Assembly: GCA_951802425.1 (NCBI GenBank)
Contig: OX637797.1
Location: 1,674,001-1,738,000 of the forward strand
DNA length: 64,000 bases
Origin: Clavaria fumosa
Taxonomy: Eukaryota; Basidiomycota; Agaricomycetes; Agaricales; Clavariaceae
Direction of reading: 5' to 3'
In this document: one piece after another, positions 44,826 to 55,256 of the stretch
Numbering within the stretch: position 1 is the stretch's first letter
Layout of the letters: the number at the start of each line of letters is the position of its first letter
Notes under the pieces: generated by a model
What the model was told of the DNA's origin: nothing
The model's database searches: none
What the model saw: the letters and a program-made list of their open reading frames with translations, nothing else
Translations under genes and position numbers: made by a program

Positions 44826-45032
44826 GTTAGGCCCCGGCCCGCTCTTCCGTGCCCAGCTTGCGTGAAAGATTTACCTCGCTTGCTTGCGAGATGTGATAAT
44901 CACAGTCTTTGGCTGATCAACAGTTTTAGACAACGCTGTATACATGCATCTTGGCCCTCGGCTGACGCAACTTGAAGTATATCATTATTAGAGTAAGGAA
45001 TTGTACCTTTTATCACTCCGGGATTGCGTTAT

Positions 45033-45896
45033 TTACCGTCACTGTCAACAGTGACATCCGACTCCTCGTCGGGTTCTTCGACGGTCGCCGTCAACTCCCC
45101 GCCTGAGTCTGGAGAATCATCAGAAGAGGCATGGGCGGCGAGACGATCCACAGACCATGGGTGCTGGTGGCACCAGCTCCGAAGAGCATCTCTAGTTCAA
45201 GCTCAATATCGCCTGCATCGCCTACGGGAAATGCATCCAGGTCCAGGTCCAAGTCCACGTCCATATCTTCCATTTCTTCCTCAGCCACCGCGTTCCAAAA
45301 CTCATTCTCCAATTCCTCAAAATCATCGCCCAGATCATCGCCCAGATCGAAAAAGTCTGGAGGCCCTTCACCGACATACTCGTCATCCTCGTCATCCTCT
45401 TCGTCATCCTCGTCATCAAGAGAGCCGGGTGCAAAGTCACCGTCTGAAGACTCGCCCTCCGATGATTCTGACACTGGGCGTACATCTAGAAAGGAGTGTC
45501 TGCAAGTTGGACAGGAGCCGTGCTGCCATAACAGAAATTTGACTACATCCTTAGTGAAAGAAGAGGGGTTAGAGCGTACCATGTTTCGTATCCATTCCGC
45601 TAAGCTAAAAACGAGTATGAACATCAATCTGAAGGAAAACAAACAATGGCTCACTCATTTCTGCAGAACACATGGCCGCAACCTGGAAGCTTGGTCACAC
45701 CCCTTTGTGTGTCAACAGCTAGAGTAGCATCTAGCTTGAGCTCATTCTGGAGAATGAATGCGAAAGGAATAAGACAGATAGGGCAAGTGTCCTCCATGGG
45801 TACGTCTTTCTCTGAGAGCACAGGCAAATTGTCTATAGCCAAACGAATACGGTCTAGGACAAGGTCGACGGATTGCTGACCGATTGGCCTGTCCAT
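45033..45896 (-). CDS. RING-finger protein with acidic tail, probable E3 ubiquitin ligase
   Basis: ATG 45896 gives MDRPIGQQSVDLVLDRIRLA; the frame is open a little further upstream without another ATG. RING: EDTCPICLIPFAFIL, KLPGCGHVFCRNE, an intron, LAEWIRNMHGSCPTCRHSFL, with all C3HC4 ligands. The tail is extremely acidic (DDEDDEEDDEDDEYVGEG, then DVDLDLDLDAFP). An inferred 62-bp intron then joins HPWSVDRLAAHASSDDSPDS and ends EESDVTVDSDGK with TAA at 45033. Similar to the RING gene at 36 kb. It lies exactly in the 1.35 kb that is missing between the two halves of the duplicated segment at 50.2-50.9 kb. Confidence 0.8.
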
Positions 45897-46179
45897 GGCT
45901 TGCAATACGTCGTAGTCTGCGAGAATGGCCGAATGGTCAACCACCCAACATCAACTTGGGTCTGAGTCGCCAAGTGGCGTTGGCTTTTTTCGGCAACGCG
46001 CCTCGGGCGCGGTTGTCTCGTGTTTCTGAAGGTAATACCCGTGAGCGCTTGAAATCGCTCGTGACAGGTGGTAAATAAGCGCGCGTCGAAGCTGCTGGTT
46101 GCCTTCCCCTGTCGTCGTTACTGTAATGAGAGGAGTTGCTCAGATGGACTTTGCCTGTGGCTTGGCCAAAGAGACACAA

Positions 46180-46374
46180 ATATAAATCAGCGGGTGGGAG
46201 TACAGTATTGCCATGTCCTCAATAGTTCGTCTCGTCTTCACGGCCCACGACATTATTTATTATTGTGTGAATGCGGGCACAAAGAATTACTACAGTACTT
46301 TGTCGCCCCACGCATGTCCCCGCAACAATTGAGCACCGCTTAGCGCTAAGAGCGCGCCTTGTCGTTCCCTTACA
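46180..46374. repeat. Duplicated segment X, copy 1
   Basis: About 195 bp (CAGTATTGCCATGTCCTCAA to CTAAGAGCGCGCCTTGTC and TTCCCTTACAG) matching 50692-50889 with several indels. No coding content recognised. Confidence 0.85.
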
Positions 46375-46394
46375 GTACGGGTTCAAACAATGAA

Positions 46395-46685
46395 TATGAC
46401 AGCAATGCACTTCAGCCGCCTGTCCTGCTCACTCTCACCACGACAATGGCAACGGCGCACACCCAGCCGCCACACTCATCAGTGAGTCAACACGCACCGC
46501 CTCTCTGTTGAAACCTTCACCACCGCACGTCCTCATACGCGCTACGTTTGCGCTTCTCATTAATCGCGTAGATAAATCAAGCGTGATAATCTGCCTGTCA
46601 AAGATTTTGAGAGTGAGCGGCTTGTTCATAGCTTGGCCTTTTGGTTTTCCGACACCACCAGTTATCTTTTAGCCTCTCGCAGCAA
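46395..46685 (+). pseudogene. Decayed fragment of the DUF1640/MCUR1-like gene
   Basis: Similar at the DNA level to 49753-50048 (ATGACAGCAATGCACTTCAG versus ATGACCGCAATACACCTCAG; later GATAAATCAAGCGTGAT versus GATAAAGTCAAGCGTGAT), but with frameshifts, deletions and stops. It covers the part coding for the [29 protein letters not shown] region, ends at the exon boundary CTCTCGCAG, and is followed directly by another relic. Confidence 0.8.
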
Positions 46686-46695
46686 TTCCAACAGA

Positions 46696-47300
46696 CTCCA
46701 TGGAGATTAAGAATTTAAATTGTGCAAACAGTCCAGCTCGCCTTCGCATGCTTCGGTAGATGGTCACATCTACACTATCCAGTTGAGTAAATAGAACTTG
46801 CCGATATGCTATGCTACTTCTTACTGATGAAGACGATAGCAAACCTGCTTTCACGCTGTTGTATCTAATGTCCTTGAACTGGGAGGGAACTTGACAATGC
46901 AGACGTGACTGGCGTAAACGGCAAGTAACTTGATCACGACTGCGGAGAGTTTTTGGAGAGCTTTTCCAGTTAGTTAGGGAAGTTTGAGCTGACGTGAGTC
47001 TGGAGTAAGGCGGTGTATGTAGCTGGGCGATAGGTGCCGGCGGGCATATGGCGAGACACAGGTTTGATAACTGACTTACTATACAGAGGGTGCGTCATGC
47101 TCTCACCTGAGCGATCCATGAGCTGAGTTTCCCTCTTACCACATGTTAAGGAACAATGATTCGCCCCAAATATTGCATCAGTGTCCCAGGTGAGGGGGGG
47201 CACGAAGATTGCCCAGTGACTCGTCGCGGAGGGTGATTGAGGGGCGCGAGTGTCCGCCTTGCTATACAGGATGATAAGGTATCACAGAAGCGATATCCCC
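46696..47300 (-). pseudogene. Decayed 5' copy of the membrane-protein gene at 56.8-58.2 kb
   Basis: Matches about 57690-58280: TTCGGTAGATGGT, TTGAGTAAAT, TGATGAAGA, AACCTGCTTTCACG, TCTAATGTCCTTGAAC and CTTGATCACGAC occur in the same order and spacing. Frameshifts and stops destroy the frame. The right boundary is approximate, near the region corresponding to the start codon and promoter of the intact gene. Confidence 0.78.
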
Positions 47301-47962
47301 ATTTGCCCATCATCCACTGTGGTTCTCCAACACATGCCAAGAAGTGACGCGATCATGATGCGGTGAGCCGTGGCGTTTCTGAGATCACATGACTGACGTC
47401 AATCGTTGGAAACGTTAGTTGAGCACTCAAGGCTTGAAGTTGAAACTTGAAGTTCAAAGTTTGAATAGTAAGTATGAAGGACCGATTTTTGTCCAGAATG
47501 GTCCTTCACAGGTGAGACAATTCCAGCATGTGAGTTCGAGAAATTCGCACTGATCATCTGTTATTTCAAAAAGTCATCCACCAGATACCACGACCACGCG
47601 CGTGTGGAGCCATGCTGCACAATACCGCCGCTGCTGCCCTGAATGCTGTCAGCCCTGGACAATTGGACTGGCTCGCCTGCGATGGATTCACTCATGGGAT
47701 GCAGGACTCGAAAGCGCGTCGGATGGGATCTGAGGATAGTTCGACGAGGCCACAAGGCGTGCAGAGTCGTGTGACAAACTTGCAGCCGTCATTTCTGACA
47801 TTGGCATGTCCAGCGACGGGCGCATTCCAAGCATGGGGTTGCTGTATAGAAGACACGCTCAACCGCATCTCCTAATCAGTGAGAGCTCCACGGCCAAAAT
47901 AGATCAGCGAACATAAAAGCCGACGCCTCGAGCACTAAACTTCACCAATCAGCTCACCCAGC
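47301..47962. other. Intergenic region
   Basis: No gene recognised. It holds a small cluster of CTTGAAGTT/TTGAAGTTCAAA repeats at about 47428-47462. The remainder is presumably the promoter of the receptor gene. Confidence 0.35.
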
Positions 47963-49363
47963 CATGAGCACCGATTGCTCCGCGGCAGAGCTGGAACTCG
48001 CTAGGATCTCTAGCAATCACTATACATGTCTCAGTCGTATGGAAAGTGTTGCTCTCTTTGTGGGTTGGTTCCGTCTTGCTGCAATTAGGTGCTGATTTTG
48101 TGAAGGCGGCATCGCTTGCCCCTGTCGCATCATTCGTTGCAGTATCCTGGCTTCTCCTGAGGATCTCGGTCAGTCGCTAATTTCCGTCTGCAATAGACTG
48201 ACGTCTCTTTCAGATAAACGTGGTCCGTTACAGACTGAAGAGCAAGAGATGGCGGTTGATAACATATCCGATTGAAATGTACTTGGTGAGTGCCCTTATG
48301 GTCCGTCTAGCAGCAACGCATGCCTGACGTTTTGACCAGCTTTCCTTGTTTTTAGGCGACTTCCTCGAGTCTCTCGGCGATACATGGAATCTACGGTCGG
48401 TCGTTGTAGGACGAGTCCGACCTGGAAACTTCTGCAAGGCACAGGGTGATGACTGTCCTCAAAAAATTTTACTTCGCAGCTTAAGCAACGTTCCGCATTA
48501 CATCAGGATATATTCTAACTGTAGGGGAAACCGCCGTAGCCCTGACCACCGCGGTTCGTACCACAACGCTTCATCTTATTGATCGGACACTCATTCATTG
48601 TGAAGGCCATTGCAGTCCACACATTCTTCGTCGTGTGGCGTGGCAGGCCCTTCTCCTCTCTTGTCACGCCTCGGATTGTCGTTGGGATCATATGGGCATT
48701 TGTCATCCTGTGCCCGTTGATCCTGTTAGTGAGTACCCGCGAGCGACGGCATGAATTTTTTACGCCAACCCCTGTGAGCACAGCAACTCATCCACATTCG
48801 TCGCCATACTAAACTTATGCCAGTACTGGTGTTGGGTCAACGCCGGCTTCCAGTACAAACTCCTGACGTTTTATGCATGGTTGTGGCTAGCTATGCTCAT
48901 CTCATTCTTGTGTTATTTGCCTCTATTTTTCTGGAGGTTGGGGTTCTACATCAGTCGAGATCCAGAACTGCCCTGGTGGAGATTCCGGGTTCGCCGCAAG
49001 CCAAAGGATGATCGGCAACCCACATCTAGCTTTGCTTATTACATGATTTTGTGTGTTTTATTTTTCTAAGATTTCTGAGATTCGACTGAACCATTTTCTA
49101 GGTATCCCATCATCTATTTTGTTCTTGGGATACCGCTCAGTGGAGCTCGCTGGGCGCAATTTGTGTCCGGACGTAGCCATGCTTCGACTGCATTGACGAC
49201 CGCTTTTATCTTTGACCTTAGCGGGCTCTGTAATTGCCTCCTGTTCTTCTATACTCGTGATGGACTTTTTCTGTTTAATTCTGACCCTCCTCAGGGTGCA
49301 GCATCTATTTGTGGTAGTGGCTCGGACATTGAGACCATGGAGAGGAGGGAGGACTTTCTCTGA
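47963..49363 (+). CDS. Seven-transmembrane receptor, Git3/cAMP-receptor-like GPCR
   Basis: ATG 47963 MSTDCSAAELELARISSNHY, then exons separated by clear GT..AG introns. They include SLAPVASFVAVSWLLLRIS, INVVRYRLKSKRWRLITYPI, LSLFLGDFLESLGDTWNLRS, NFCKAQG, ETAVALTTA, AIAVHTFFVVWRGRPFSS, TPRIVVGIIWAFVILCPLIL, NAGFQYKLLTFYAWLWLAML and ISFLCYLPLFFWRLGFYISR. Later exons give IIYFVLGIPLSGARWAQFV, SALTTAFIFDLSGLCNCLLF and a short tail ending at 49363. The order of hydrophobic segments, the conserved FC.AQG..-(Q)xGETxVALTT..IAxHTF block and the C-terminal LSGLCNxLLFF helix are those of fungal GPCRs related to Dictyostelium cAMP receptors and yeast Git3. The ligand is unknown; nutrient or cAMP-pathway sensing is typical for the group. 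Confidence 0.72.
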
Positions 49364-49529
49364 TCACATTTGATTTTCTGTACGTCGACTACTGTATCCT
49401 GTCCTGTCCTGTACTACCAGCAATGCAATGCGAAGTTGTTTTCTGTACATCGACTACTGTTAGTACTAGCAGTGGCATGTCATGTGAGTTTGAAGTTTTG
49501 GTGCTTCCAGATCGGGGCAACGACGCCAA

Positions 49530-50200
49530 ATGTTAGCCCGCCACCACATCGCTGCCCTCCGTCGCTCCTTCTCTTCAACCCAGCTTCATCCCCCATCCTC
49601 GCCTCAGCAACCCTTGCCTCCTCCTCACTCACTGCGAACACCGAAGGTTACCATCTCGCTTGCCCATCCACTAGACCCCGCCCATCGTCCCTCAGCGCCG
49701 TCCGACCCGTCCCGAGCACCCACCGCTCCGACGACATTGCCTTCGCAGGGCTATGACCGCAATACACCTCAGCCACCCGTCCCGCTGTCACCCCCCGCCA
49801 CGGCACCAGCAACGGCGTACACGCAACCGCCGTTCAACACGCACCGCTTCGTTATTGCTCTCGAAAAGACTTTCCCCGGCACCACCGCGCGGAGCCTCAT
49901 GCACGCTACGCGCTCGCTTCTCGTCGACCGCGTGGATAAAGTCAAGCGTGATGGTCTGCCCGTTAAAGATCTTGAGAGTGTGAGCGGCTCCAGCTTGGCT
50001 CTTTTTGGTTCCTCTGACATCACCTGTTCGCCTTTGGCCTCTCGCAGTAAGCCTACCTCTTTCGCGCCGCATTATCTGACCTGCGCGGGGAAATGACCCT
50101 CAGAACAAAGAATGATTCCGCTGCTATACGCTCTGCGACCGCTGCTCTCCGAAGGGAAGTCGACAGGCTCGATGTCAAGATGAAGGAGGATATTGATGTC
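49530..50200 (+). CDS. DUF1640/MCUR1-like mitochondrial coiled-coil protein, 3' end truncated by duplication
   Basis: ATG 49530 gives [20 protein letters not shown], a mitochondrial presequence, followed by a Pro/Ser-rich linker. The family core follows: [40 protein letters not shown], an intron, [40 protein letters not shown] and [11 protein letters not shown]. Family members anchor in the inner mitochondrial membrane through a C-terminal segment after a longer coiled coil. Here the coding sequence runs at about 50196 into the duplicated MFS fragment and ends shortly after in unrelated sequence, so the rest of the coiled coil and the membrane anchor are absent. Probably a non-functional or altered copy. 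Confidence 0.8.
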
Positions 50201-50691
50201 CAGTTTTCTAAGCAGCTTCTTCTCCAAGACCTCTCTTGCCTCGCGACCACCAAATTCGGCGTCATCATCATCAGTTCGGACAATCCCAGAAAGATCGTCA
50301 TGATCTTGTGTCTCAGAGTACAGGACTGTTGTCAGTTTTGCTTCTGGCTGAGTGCAAGAAAGACCGAACCAATGGGGACATAATTCGCCTCTCTAGACCT
50401 ACCCCTCCGTATACTCTTGAGAAGGGATATCATAGAGAAGAGCGGTGTCTCGAATTGTCGAGATGGTGATCCAAGGGGGCAAGAATCACAGCAATGGGGA
50501 GAGCTAATTACCAATTCCCCATTTACAGGTGCATTCGGTGAGGCAAACGCAATTGACGCCCCCACCACAAAACCAGGGCGAGCGTTCACACAACTCGAAG
50601 ACCAGCCAGGGTCTTCGGGTGCCTCACCCAAGTCCGAACCATGCAAGGTACAAAATATATATATCACAGCACGTGACCGCAACGCCGTGTC
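50196..50691. repeat. Segmental duplication, copy 2 (MFS upstream fragment)
   Basis: 496 bp matching 44314-44825. On the minus strand it still encodes [20 protein letters not shown] and RKLD but breaks off there at the junction with the DUF1640 gene. Confidence 0.92.
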
Positions 50692-50889
50692 ATAAATGGA
50701 GTACTGTATTGCCATGTCCTCAATGCTCAATGGCTCAATAGTTCGTCTCGTCCTCACGGCCACGACATTATTGTGTGAATGCAAGAACAAAGAACACCAT
50801 GGTACATGGTGTAGACTTTGTCCCCACGCATGTCTGCAACAATTGGGCATCCCTTAGCGCTAAGAGCGCGCCTTGTCCTTCCCTTACAG
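50692..50889. repeat. Duplicated segment X, copy 2
   Basis: Matches 46180-46374 and follows directly on the copy of 44314-44825, so the 1.35 kb holding the RING gene is missing between them. A CACGTG box follows at 50937-50942. Confidence 0.85.
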
Positions 50890-51085
50890 GCACTTGTAAT
50901 TTCCACTCAGGATTCATCGAAACCCTTACCATGTGTCACGTGGTTGAGCCATATGACGATAACGTTTCTGCGGTTCTCGATGTCCGCTTGTCTGCGTTTC
51001 AGAAAGACGAAACATCTACAGTACTCGCGCCAGACGGGTTGAAAAAGGCGTTCTTTCAGGTTCATCTGTGCCACTTTCCACGTCA

Positions 51086-53215
51086 ATGCTAGAACGACCA
51101 TACCATCGAGCTCTCAAGTTCTGGAAGACGCTGACATCTCCACGTCTGCGTGGAGGTGGAAATCCACTTGGAGGAGCGAGAATGTGTAAGACAGTACGAG
51201 CTCAACGTGTTGCCGTCGTTGTTGGCGGAGCCACTGCCTTCAGCATGTGTGTACGTGTTGGCCATTCATCATGGACCGTTGTTAATATGACATTGATCGC
51301 AACAGGCAACCGCTCTTCACATCAAAGCCGAAGGCCATGGAACTTCCGACAATGAACGCGCGCAGGGGCACATTTTACCTGAGCAAGCCAATGGCCCATT
51401 TTTCCACAGAAATGCAGAGTATGGAAAAGATAGCTGTTGGGATCCGCCAGCGATGCAGCTGAAGCATGACCCAGACTCCCGCTCCCCAACGCTGTGCTCA
51501 ACTTGCGTGAAATTGAAGTATGCACATTCCGTAGTGCCTCTTGCGAATGCGTCCGATGCCGTTTTCCAGGACTTGGCGAAAAATGTACTGAGCCCCGTCG
51601 CATGGGCATACTATCGGGGCGCCAGTGACGATGAGAATAGTCCGTCCCGTTTGCAGTTGCACACCCAGCGATTCACCGGCACAATTTGGCAGGCTACAGA
51701 GAAAATTCGGCTGCATTCCGTCGATTCTGGTTCCGGCCTCGACTGTAGGCATGATGTTTTATACAGAGCAGCGAACTTGATCGCTCCTCACTTGATCGCC
51801 TCTCACATGCAATGGCCAACAGGTTGAACAAGGTCTCGCAAGTAACGACGAAGACGGATATGTTATCCATGCCATCTTCGCTTCCCATCTTTATAGCGCC
51901 GGCCGCATTGGCGAAATTGGGGCATCCTGATGGCGAGCTGAATCTGGTCCGTGCGGCTGGCAAAGAAGGCATCTTGCAATGTGTATGTGATCCTATTGAG
52001 ACGCAAAGATGGAAATTCAACAGTCTGGTAGGTGTCGAGCAATGCTAGCTGTTCGCTGGAAGAAATTACGTCCGCGAGGCTACCCGAACAGAAGCTCTTT
52101 TTTCAGGTGCCGTCCAATTCTGGATACAGGGTGCCGCGGAGCGCTAACGCAATAGCAGCTGTATCTGCACAAAGATCGCACGGTATCAGAGGCGTTGATT
52201 AAGCGAGTAGAAAAAGAAAATTTTAAGGCACTGATTCTGACGGTAGACGCCGCCACTCCTGGCAAACGCGAACTTGATCAACGGACACAAATCGGTAATT
52301 TTTCTGTGAGTGGATCCAGGCGTCCTGGAATGGGATCTCAAAGTGGACCACAGGGACCCGCGCACGGCGAAAGTGGAACTAACGGTTTGGGAGTCTCGCA
52401 AGTATGACGCTTGTGTACCAGTTTTGCAATGTTTTTCTTACCGTTGTCATTGGTAGGCAATAAGCGGTTGGCAAGATCCCGACGTATGTTGTAGGTCCAA
52501 TTCCTGAGTCGCATAACGCAGACGGCAATGTACACAATTGTCGTTTCTAGGGGCTGACATCTCGTGGATGCAAAGCCTTACCCACCTTCCTATCGTGCTG
52601 AAAGGCTTGTCATGCGTTGAGGTACATCGTTGGTGCAGTATCCGAGCCGTTGACCATCCTCATACCCTCCGCGCTAGGATGTTGAAAAGGCTTTTCAACA
52701 CGGAGTGAAAGCGGTCATACTCTCCAATCACGGAGGACGAGAGCTAGATTTGTGCGTGCTTTTGTTGCGTTCTTCGTTGCTGGTTTTAGACGCTGACTGG
52801 AGTTAAGCGCCCCTGCACCTATGACCGTTCTGTACGAGTTGTACCAACAGAGACCAGATTTGCTTCGAGACCATGAAGTCTATATAGACGGCGGCATTAC
52901 CCGTGGGACGGACGTGCTCAAGGCATTATGTCTTGGGGCTCGAGGTGTTGGGCTTGGCCGGGCCTTCATGTACGCTAACGGGGTCTGGGGAGAAGCTGGG
53001 TGTCGCCGAGTCATCGAAAGTAAGGAAAGCAAACGCATCGGCGGCACGTTTGCTCAAGTGCTTCTTCTGCCCCGACAGTTATGAGAGAAGAGATCGAAAC
53101 CGGGATGCGTCTGCTGGGTGTTACCAGTATTGAACAACTGACGCCTGAGCTTATCCGATACGTCGACCGGGGATACGATACTTGCTGGGCAAATACGCGT
53201 GGCGGCAGGTCATGA
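51086..53215 (+). CDS. FMN-dependent L-lactate dehydrogenase (flavocytochrome b2-like) lacking most of the cytochrome b5 domain
   Basis: ATG 51086 MLERPYHRALKFWKTLTSPR, then a basic leader with VRAQRVAVVVGGATAFSM (presequence plus inner-membrane sorting segment). After an intron come ALHIKAEGHGTSDN and EYGKDSCW, which is the start of a cytochrome b5 fold. The heme-binding HPGG region and about 80-90 residues expected next are absent. The flavodehydrogenase follows: NAVLNLREIE, DLAKNVLSPVAWAYYRGASD (active Tyr), LPIFIAPAALAKLGHPDGEL, YLHKDRTVSEAL, ALILTVDAATPGKRELDQRT, ISGWQDPD, SWMQSLTHLPIVLKGLSCVE, VILSNHGGRELDF (catalytic His and Arg), IDGGITRGTDVLKALCLGAR and MREEIETGMRLLGVTSIEQL. TGA at 53213. 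The barrel looks intact with normal introns. Confidence 0.85.
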
Positions 53216-53555
53216 GACTAGCTTGATCTTTGCGGGCAGGGTCACGGCTCGAACGTTTGCGGATTTTTGCTTTGAACGTGTGCCAGTTACCACATAATGC
53301 CATCCGAGTAGACTATACCATGCACGGGGGGCGGGTGTGATGCTGAATGCTGCGATATAAAGTACGACTTGTGATAAGAAATATCTGAGCCGGCGTTACA
53401 GCGCGCCACGACTTTCCCCATCAAGAGGCGGTGGTCATCACCCTGCGAGGCTTGACTTATTTCCGTTCCTCTTCATTAGCCCGTCCCCATACCGAGCACC
53501 TCGTTTATTGTTATTCCCTCGTCGTCCTCAGTACCAACAGCATCGTTATTATCCC
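53216..53555. other. Intergenic region upstream of NEM1
   Basis: 340 bp between the flavodehydrogenase and NEM1, presumably the 3' end of one and the promoter of the other. Nothing specific recognised. Confidence 0.35.
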
Positions 53556-54981
53556 ATGAACTCTCTCACTTACCTCTCGCGCAAGTTGGACGTTGCCTAT
53601 CCAAAGACACCCCCATCAACTCCAGTTTCTGAAGATGCCTCGTGTTCGTCAGATGCAGGCGGAACTCGGCTGACGCGCAGCTCTATTGCTAGTATGAAAC
53701 GGGTCAAGACCTGGTCATCCAAAGCATTCCTATTCTCATACCCATCCCACCATACCAGGAGTCCTGCGCGGTCCTTTTCCACCCCCGCTGGCCTCTTTTC
53801 TATCTCTCCCATGTATCCGGCCTCCGTCTCGCCCACTTTGGATAGTCGCTTAGCGCCAAAGGGACAATTTGAGAGTGCCCTTCGGAGCATCTTTTTAATA
53901 CGGGTCTTTCTGCTGCTCTGGAAGGTGCTTTGCAAGGCGTGGGCATCGATAAGAAGTGACAGGATAGTGCCCAGCCGTGAGACCTCGGTGGAAGCCGGGT
54001 CAGAAACAGACGAGAAGGAGAGCGAGGACGAAACGGGCGACGAGAAAGTCCCATCCATCCGGCGACTCGAGCCACCATCGAAGCCAAGCCACGACGCTCC
54101 CTGCTACGACTCGTCGTACTCCACGCAAATCAAACATGAACCTCAACCAGCATCAATGCCTCCGATTTCTCAAACTAGCCCCAGTCGATCTTCCACGCCC
54201 ATCTTGTCCACTCGGAAGACACCATTTTTAATTCCCAAGACGCTGGTGCTGGACCTCGACGAGACGCTCATTCATTCCACTTCTCGGCTCATGCCATCAC
54301 CGGGCTCAGGCGGTGCGGATCTACTCGGTTTGTCGTCATACGGGCGGAGAAACAAGGGCGCGAGGTACACTGTAGAAATATGCCAAGGAGGTCGCAGCAC
54401 CAAGTACCATGTGTACAAACGACCATTTGTTGATTATTTCCTTCGAAAGGTGAGTCTCGCTGGCTGTGAGGTCGCGCGCCAGTCCTCACGTAATGCCCAC
54501 AGGTATCTGGTTGGTATACATTAGTCATATACACCGCATCTATGCAAGAGTATGCAGACCCAGTCATTGATTGGCTAGACGCCGGGCGTGGAATCCTGGC
54601 GCGACGGTTATTCAGAGATGTGAGCCTTTCGCTCTGTTCTACCGACATTTCCCCGGTTCATATCCGTCATTCAAAAGTCATGTACTTTATTGCCGAACGG
54701 CACGTACACGAAAGATTTATCGCTCGTGGAACAAGACCTGTCCCGAGTTTGTCTCGTGGACAACTCTCCTATTAGCTATCGCTTTCATGAAGGTCAGGGC
54801 GTTATATGGTTGTCCGAAAATATTTCCCAACCACATTCTTGGAACAGAAAACGGTATCCCAATAGAGGGCTGGACGCACGACCCATCAGACCAAGCACTA
54901 CTCGACCTCTTGCCTATCCTTGACTCGTTACGGTTCACGAATGACGTTCGCCGCGTCCTCGGTATACGAGGCTTCTCATGA
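53556..54981 (+). CDS. NEM1: Nem1-type protein phosphatase (HAD/NIF family)
   Basis: Catalytic subunit of the Nem1-Spo7 complex at the nuclear/ER membrane, which dephosphorylates the lipin Pah1. Seen: ATG 53556 [20 protein letters not shown], a hydrophobic segment [20 protein letters not shown] near 53880-53940, a long Ser/Glu-rich linker, then [20 protein letters not shown] with the DxDxT nucleophile. [87 protein letters not shown] and RVLGIRGFS follow, ending at TGA 54979. The membrane segment plus C-terminal catalytic domain fits Nem1 rather than soluble CTD phosphatases. Introns are short and normal. Confidence 0.92.
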
Positions 54982-55256
54982 CAAATGTAGTCGTCCAATC
55001 TCAGATGTATTTGGATCCACCTCTTCCCTCTCTCCGCTGTCTGTTCGCTTGCATGTAGATTGCAGGGATTTCGCATTTCGCTCTGAAACTCGTCACCACC
55101 ATCAGCATCATCAGTTCAAATCATACGCTCGCCGCAAGGATATATCCTGGTTTCCAGCATGGCGCCACCTTGGGTCCTTTAGTAGTAAATTAAATATTTG
55201 TCGACCGTCGTGTACAATTTCGCACTCAACAGTAATCAGCGATTCTCATCAGGTCA

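Noticed and set aside
45131..45727. A 198-codon + strand ORF rich in Ser/Lys/Arg
   Set aside because: Antisense of the acidic tail of the RING gene (GAC/GAG runs read as serine codons on the other strand).
47413..47465. Repeats of CTTGAAGTT with a similar stretch at 31447-31487
   Set aside because: Too short and irregular to call a transposon end or a defined repeat family without a genome-wide comparison.
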